From NCBI RefSeq assembly GCF_029168945.1, contig NC_083607.1:37619257-37683256 (forward strand): a DNA stretch of 64,000 nucleotides, in the 5' to 3' direction. This DNA is from Cannabis sativa. Its lineage: Eukaryota; Streptophyta; Magnoliopsida; Rosales; Cannabaceae. Shown one piece after another: positions 60,989 to 64,000 of this stretch. Numbering within the stretch: position 1 is the first letter of the stretch; every line of letters begins with the position of its first letter. Made by a program: the position numbers and the translations under genes. The notes under the pieces were generated by a model. That model was not told the DNA's origin and ran no database searches. It saw only the letters and a list, made by a program, of their open reading frames with translations.

Positions 60989-61724
60989 GAGTTTTAGTGA
61001 ATTATTATCCAATTGGATTTATGATTCTGGACTAACTTTGTTTATTTGTTTTCTTCTTCTTATAGGCCAAGCTACTTGAACTCAGATGAGTTGGATCGGA
61101 AAGCTGGACCAAGGGTGAAATCGTCCAGATGAAGATGAAGCTCTTCAATTTATTTTGAATTAATTGTTTTAGTTTAAAGACAATTTGGATTTCAAATTTT
61201 AGTTAGGGATATTTATCCTTGTTTTTTCTCATATTGTTGCAATATTTTTTTTATTATCATTAATAAAGTTTCTTATATTTTACGAACTCAAACCATTGCA
61301 ATTTATGAGATTGAGCTTCATTTATTTTATCTTCATCAACTATTACCACATTATATTTATATGTTTGTATGTGTAAGTGTTTTTTATTATTGATGCAAAT
61401 TCTATAATATTTACAACTCTTCATAGAGTTATATTAAATAAACACTAGAAATTATTTCTATGTTTATTAATAATTGTTCATTCCAATACAATTATTAAGA
61501 ATTTGTTTAATAAAAAGATCTTTTGATCTAATAGGGGTGGAGAAAAGTTAAGAAAACTATGCAGTTCAACGATCTTTTATATCTAATGAACTCTGGATAG
61601 TATTCAACTCCACATAAACTCTATCACACTTAGAGAATCATGATCTTTACAACCTTTAGGGGTGGATCATAATCTCTATATAATTAGGGGTGGAGTTTAT
61701 CCATAATACCCTATATGTATATAC
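60989..61724 (+). other. Copia-D sequence after gag, decayed
   Basis: No pol domain is readable. GGGGTGGAGAAAAG with TATGCAGTTCAACGATC near 61533-61576 resembles the integrase remnant of Copia-A near 11966-12012, so part of a decayed pol may be present after a large deletion. Two more AGGGGTGGA motifs follow near 61660 and 61686. Confidence 0.5.
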
Positions 61725-63615
61725 TGTTGGGTTTTATGCCCTAAATAAAACTCATTTCAATATAATCAGATTTACTTATTAATATAGATCAGAAATAACA
61801 TTTAATGTTGCATGGATCACATGATTTATTTCATGATTATATGTACATAATGTATGAATTCATCTGAAACCCTTTTCACATACTTGATCCTGTTTATTGT
61901 GCCGTCAACACATTGGAAAGTAAACATGACTATGTGAATAAAGTTTCCTAGATTTATCAAACACATGGTTTTACTGATATGATAATCTACAACAAGAGTT
62001 TACTTGTATTTGGAGAAATACTATGTTCTTTCCAGAGCATTGGTTAAAGTAAAGCTCAGGTTGGATGCATGGAGTATGCATCGGAAGGGACCGATATTGA
62101 ACTTTGACTTAGATTTATAAAACTTACCGTAATATCTATTCAAGTCAATATCGCCTAGTTGATCCTAGATCAAATGTTCTTAATCCTGTTATGATTAGGC
62201 TCAATCTTGAAAGGCTATTCGTGTTCTTTGATTTGTTAGTTAAGCCTACTTTTAGGTCAGGGTGATATGTACATTTTGGGAGCACGGTAGTGCAATTGAG
62301 TGGGAGCGCTAGCATAAACATGGAATCTATAGCTTCTATCTGGCGAATAGTAAGCAAAGGATGATCTCCTTCGAGCTTGACCAAACGAACATAAATGGTG
62401 GAGTACTCATTTCACATAAGCTGAAATATCATTTATACGGGGTCAAGTGTTTTAAGGATAAAATACATTGTAGGGTGTAACGGTAATTTAATCCCTTTAC
62501 AGTGTAGATCATTCATATAGAGGATCATTGATCACATTAGGATTATAACAATAGATAACTAATGATGTGTCTATATGGTGGAACATATAGATCATTCTAT
62601 ATACTGAGAGTGCAATTCTAAGTTCTATGCGTGGATTTAACGAAGAATTAATAAGTTAGTGAATTTTAGTGCTAAATTCTTGATCTACTTATTGGAAGCT
62701 CGGTTATATAGACCCATGGTCCCCCCACTAGTTGAGATAATATTGCTTGTAAGACTCATGTAATTGGTTTTGATTAATCAATTATAATTCTCAAATTAAA
62801 CTATGTCTATTTGTGAATTTTTCACTAAGTAAGGGCGAAATTGTAAAGAAAGAGTTTATAGGGGCATATTTGTTAATTATGATACTTTGTATGGTTCAAT
62901 TAATAAATATGATAAATGACAATATTATTTAATAATTATTTATAGTTATTAAATAGTTAGAATTGGCATTTAAATGGTTGAATTAGAAAATTGGCGTTTT
63001 TGAGAAAATCAGATGCAGAAAAGGTAAAACTGCAAAATTGCAAAAAGTGAGGCCCAAATCCACTAAGCATGGCCAGCCACTTTTGTAGGCAATTTAAACT
63101 GATATTTTTATTATTTTAATGCCAAATAATTCAAACCTAACCCTAGTGGAATGCTATAAATAGATAGTGAAGGCTTCAGGAAAATTACACTTAAATTTCT
63201 ACTTCTTCTGATTCAGAAAAACTGAGCCTCTCTCTCTCCCTATCTTTAGCTGACCACTCTCTCTCTTCTTCTTCAATATTTCGAAATCCTTAGTGTATGA
63301 GTAGTGCCCACACACATCAAGTGATACCTCAATCATAGTGAGGAAGATCGTGAAGAAAGATCATCAGCAAAGGAGATTCAGCATCAAAGATTCAGAGAAA
63401 GAGATCCAGGTTCAGATATTGATAATGCTCTGCTACAGAAAGGAATCAAGGGCTAGATATCTGAACGGAAGGAGTCATTATATTCCGCTGCACCCAATGT
63501 AAGGTTTCTTTAACTTTATATGTGTTTATTTCATCGTTTTAGAAAGTTCTTATTTAGGATGTTAATAAACATACTTGTGAGTAGATCTAAGATCCTGGTA
63601 AAATAATTTCCAATA
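61725..63615 (+). repeat. Copia-E 5' LTR
   Basis: 1891 bp starting TGTTGGGTTTTATGCCC. The end reads CCAATA instead of CCAACA, so the terminal dinucleotide is mutated. TATAAATAG at 63155-63163. Confidence 0.93.
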
Positions 63616-63617
63616 AC

Positions 63618-63634
63618 TGGCCTCAGAGCCATGG
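63618..63634 (+). other. Copia-E primer binding site
   Basis: TGGCCTCAGAGCCATGG, two bases after the LTR, as in Copia-C and Copia-D. Its presence shows that this is a 5' LTR. Confidence 0.8.
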
Positions 63635-63822
63635 TAATTGATTTACTTGCAAGAAATTTGGACTTTAAAACGATTGTTTGTTTGTTTTTGGATGGTATCA
63701 TGTTGTATTGAGTGTTATTTGATGATTGATTGATGTTTGTAAATTTTCGTGAAAAATAATTGTGATTCTATTTCTGGAATTATTTTTATTGGATAGTATG
63801 GAAAAAATTAAGCAAGTTACTT

Positions 63823-63945
63823 TTTTACAGAACTCAATTTCGATTTAATTTGAATTAGTTATGATTTCTTGAAGATTCGAAAAAAACGGAGCTGTGCTGA
63901 AATTTTCCTGCGATCGCGAAAACTGTCCGTACAGCTCACAATTTT
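63823..63945 (+). other. Leader module with short GC-rich block, Copia-E
   Basis: ACAGAACTCAATTTCG, GTTATGATTTCTTGAAG, then a short GC-rich block containing CCTGCGATCGCG and CTGTCCGTACAGCTC. Same version as Copia-C. Confidence 0.78.
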
Positions 63946-64000
63946 TTCGTTTTTCTTCGTTTTTTCATGCTTTTTCATGGAATTAACTTCCGATTTTTGG

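Larger units (their letters stand above)
54539..61724 (+). mobile_element. Copia-D: 5' LTR, leader and broken gag, cut by Copia-E
   Basis: The 5' LTR is 54539-56430, followed by a primer site, a 3.7-kb leader with both conserved blocks, and gag from 60138. After gag I see no pol domain before Copia-E begins at 61725. The rest of the element and its 3' LTR are not in the window. It is the same family as Copia-A and Copia-C but has the gag they lack. Its LTR differs clearly from that of Copia-E, so 61725 is not its own 3' LTR; that LTR is also followed by a primer site. Confidence 0.85.
61725..64000 (+). mobile_element. Copia-E: 5' LTR and start of leader, runs off the window
   Basis: The LTR is 61725-63615, then primer site and leader. 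LTR and leader are the near-identical inverted counterpart of Copia-C (54123 down to about 51845). Only the first 385 bp of the internal region are in the window. Confidence 0.9.

Noticed and set aside
61725..63615. 3' LTR of Copia-D
   Set aside because: Its sequence belongs to the Copia-C/E subfamily, not to the 54539 LTR, and a primer binding site follows it directly, so it is the 5' LTR of a separate element.

Overview
The window is repeat-dense, AT-rich plant nuclear DNA, most likely from a eudicot; the species cannot be named from it. Nearly every base belongs to a transposable element or its decay products. I find no host gene, tRNA, rRNA or CRISPR array. Element names (Copia-A to -E) are local labels. 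The evidence for a plant is Ty1/copia and Ty3/gypsy LTR retrotransposons primed by initiator-Met tRNA, a Mutator-like element (MULE) carrying a ULP1-type protease gene with DUF1985, and GT-AG introns in short exon-intron genes.

Layout. 1-5768: tandem array (4 units of about 1352/1368 bp plus a partial fifth) made from the reverse-complemented leader of the Copia family next to it. 5769-15495: Copia-A (+ strand), 5' LTR missing its first ~200 bp, pol decayed. 15496-17108: 3' part of an old gypsy LTR. 17112-23494: Copia-B (+), 5' LTR truncated, gag-pol recognisable but broken. 23495-24422: decayed sequence with a possible gypsy gag trace. 24423-25104 and 54129-54272: two halves of one gypsy LTR (- strand), split by Copia-C. 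25105-54123: Copia-C (-), flanked by the exact duplication TAACT. Inside Copia-C, 32610-51625 is a MULE with convergent MURA transposase (+) and ULP1-like protease (-) genes. Inside the last exon of the ULP gene, 36764-46208 is a complete chromodomain-type gypsy element (-), flanked by ATACT. 54273-54538: start of a Copia LTR, interrupted by 54539-61724, Copia-D (+, gag remnant only), itself interrupted by 61725-64000+, Copia-E (+, LTR and leader, runs off the window).

The window therefore holds a nest: gypsy LTR > Copia-C > MULE > chromovirus, and beside it gypsy LTR > Copia LTR > Copia-D > Copia-E. The order is fixed by target-site duplications and by reading frames that resume on the far side of insertions.

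The most informative points are: (1) the MULE's ULP gene can be spliced by eye into one open frame of about 1141 codons over 11 exons, broken only by the gypsy insertion nine codons into the exon that carries the catalytic Cys; (2) a retrotransposon leader has become a satellite-like higher-order array; (3) Copia-A and Copia-C share the same stop codons and lesions in pol, so the family spread as non-autonomous copies; (4) a conserved AT motif next to a hypervariable GC-rich block recurs in Copia leaders and in unrelated gypsy LTRs.
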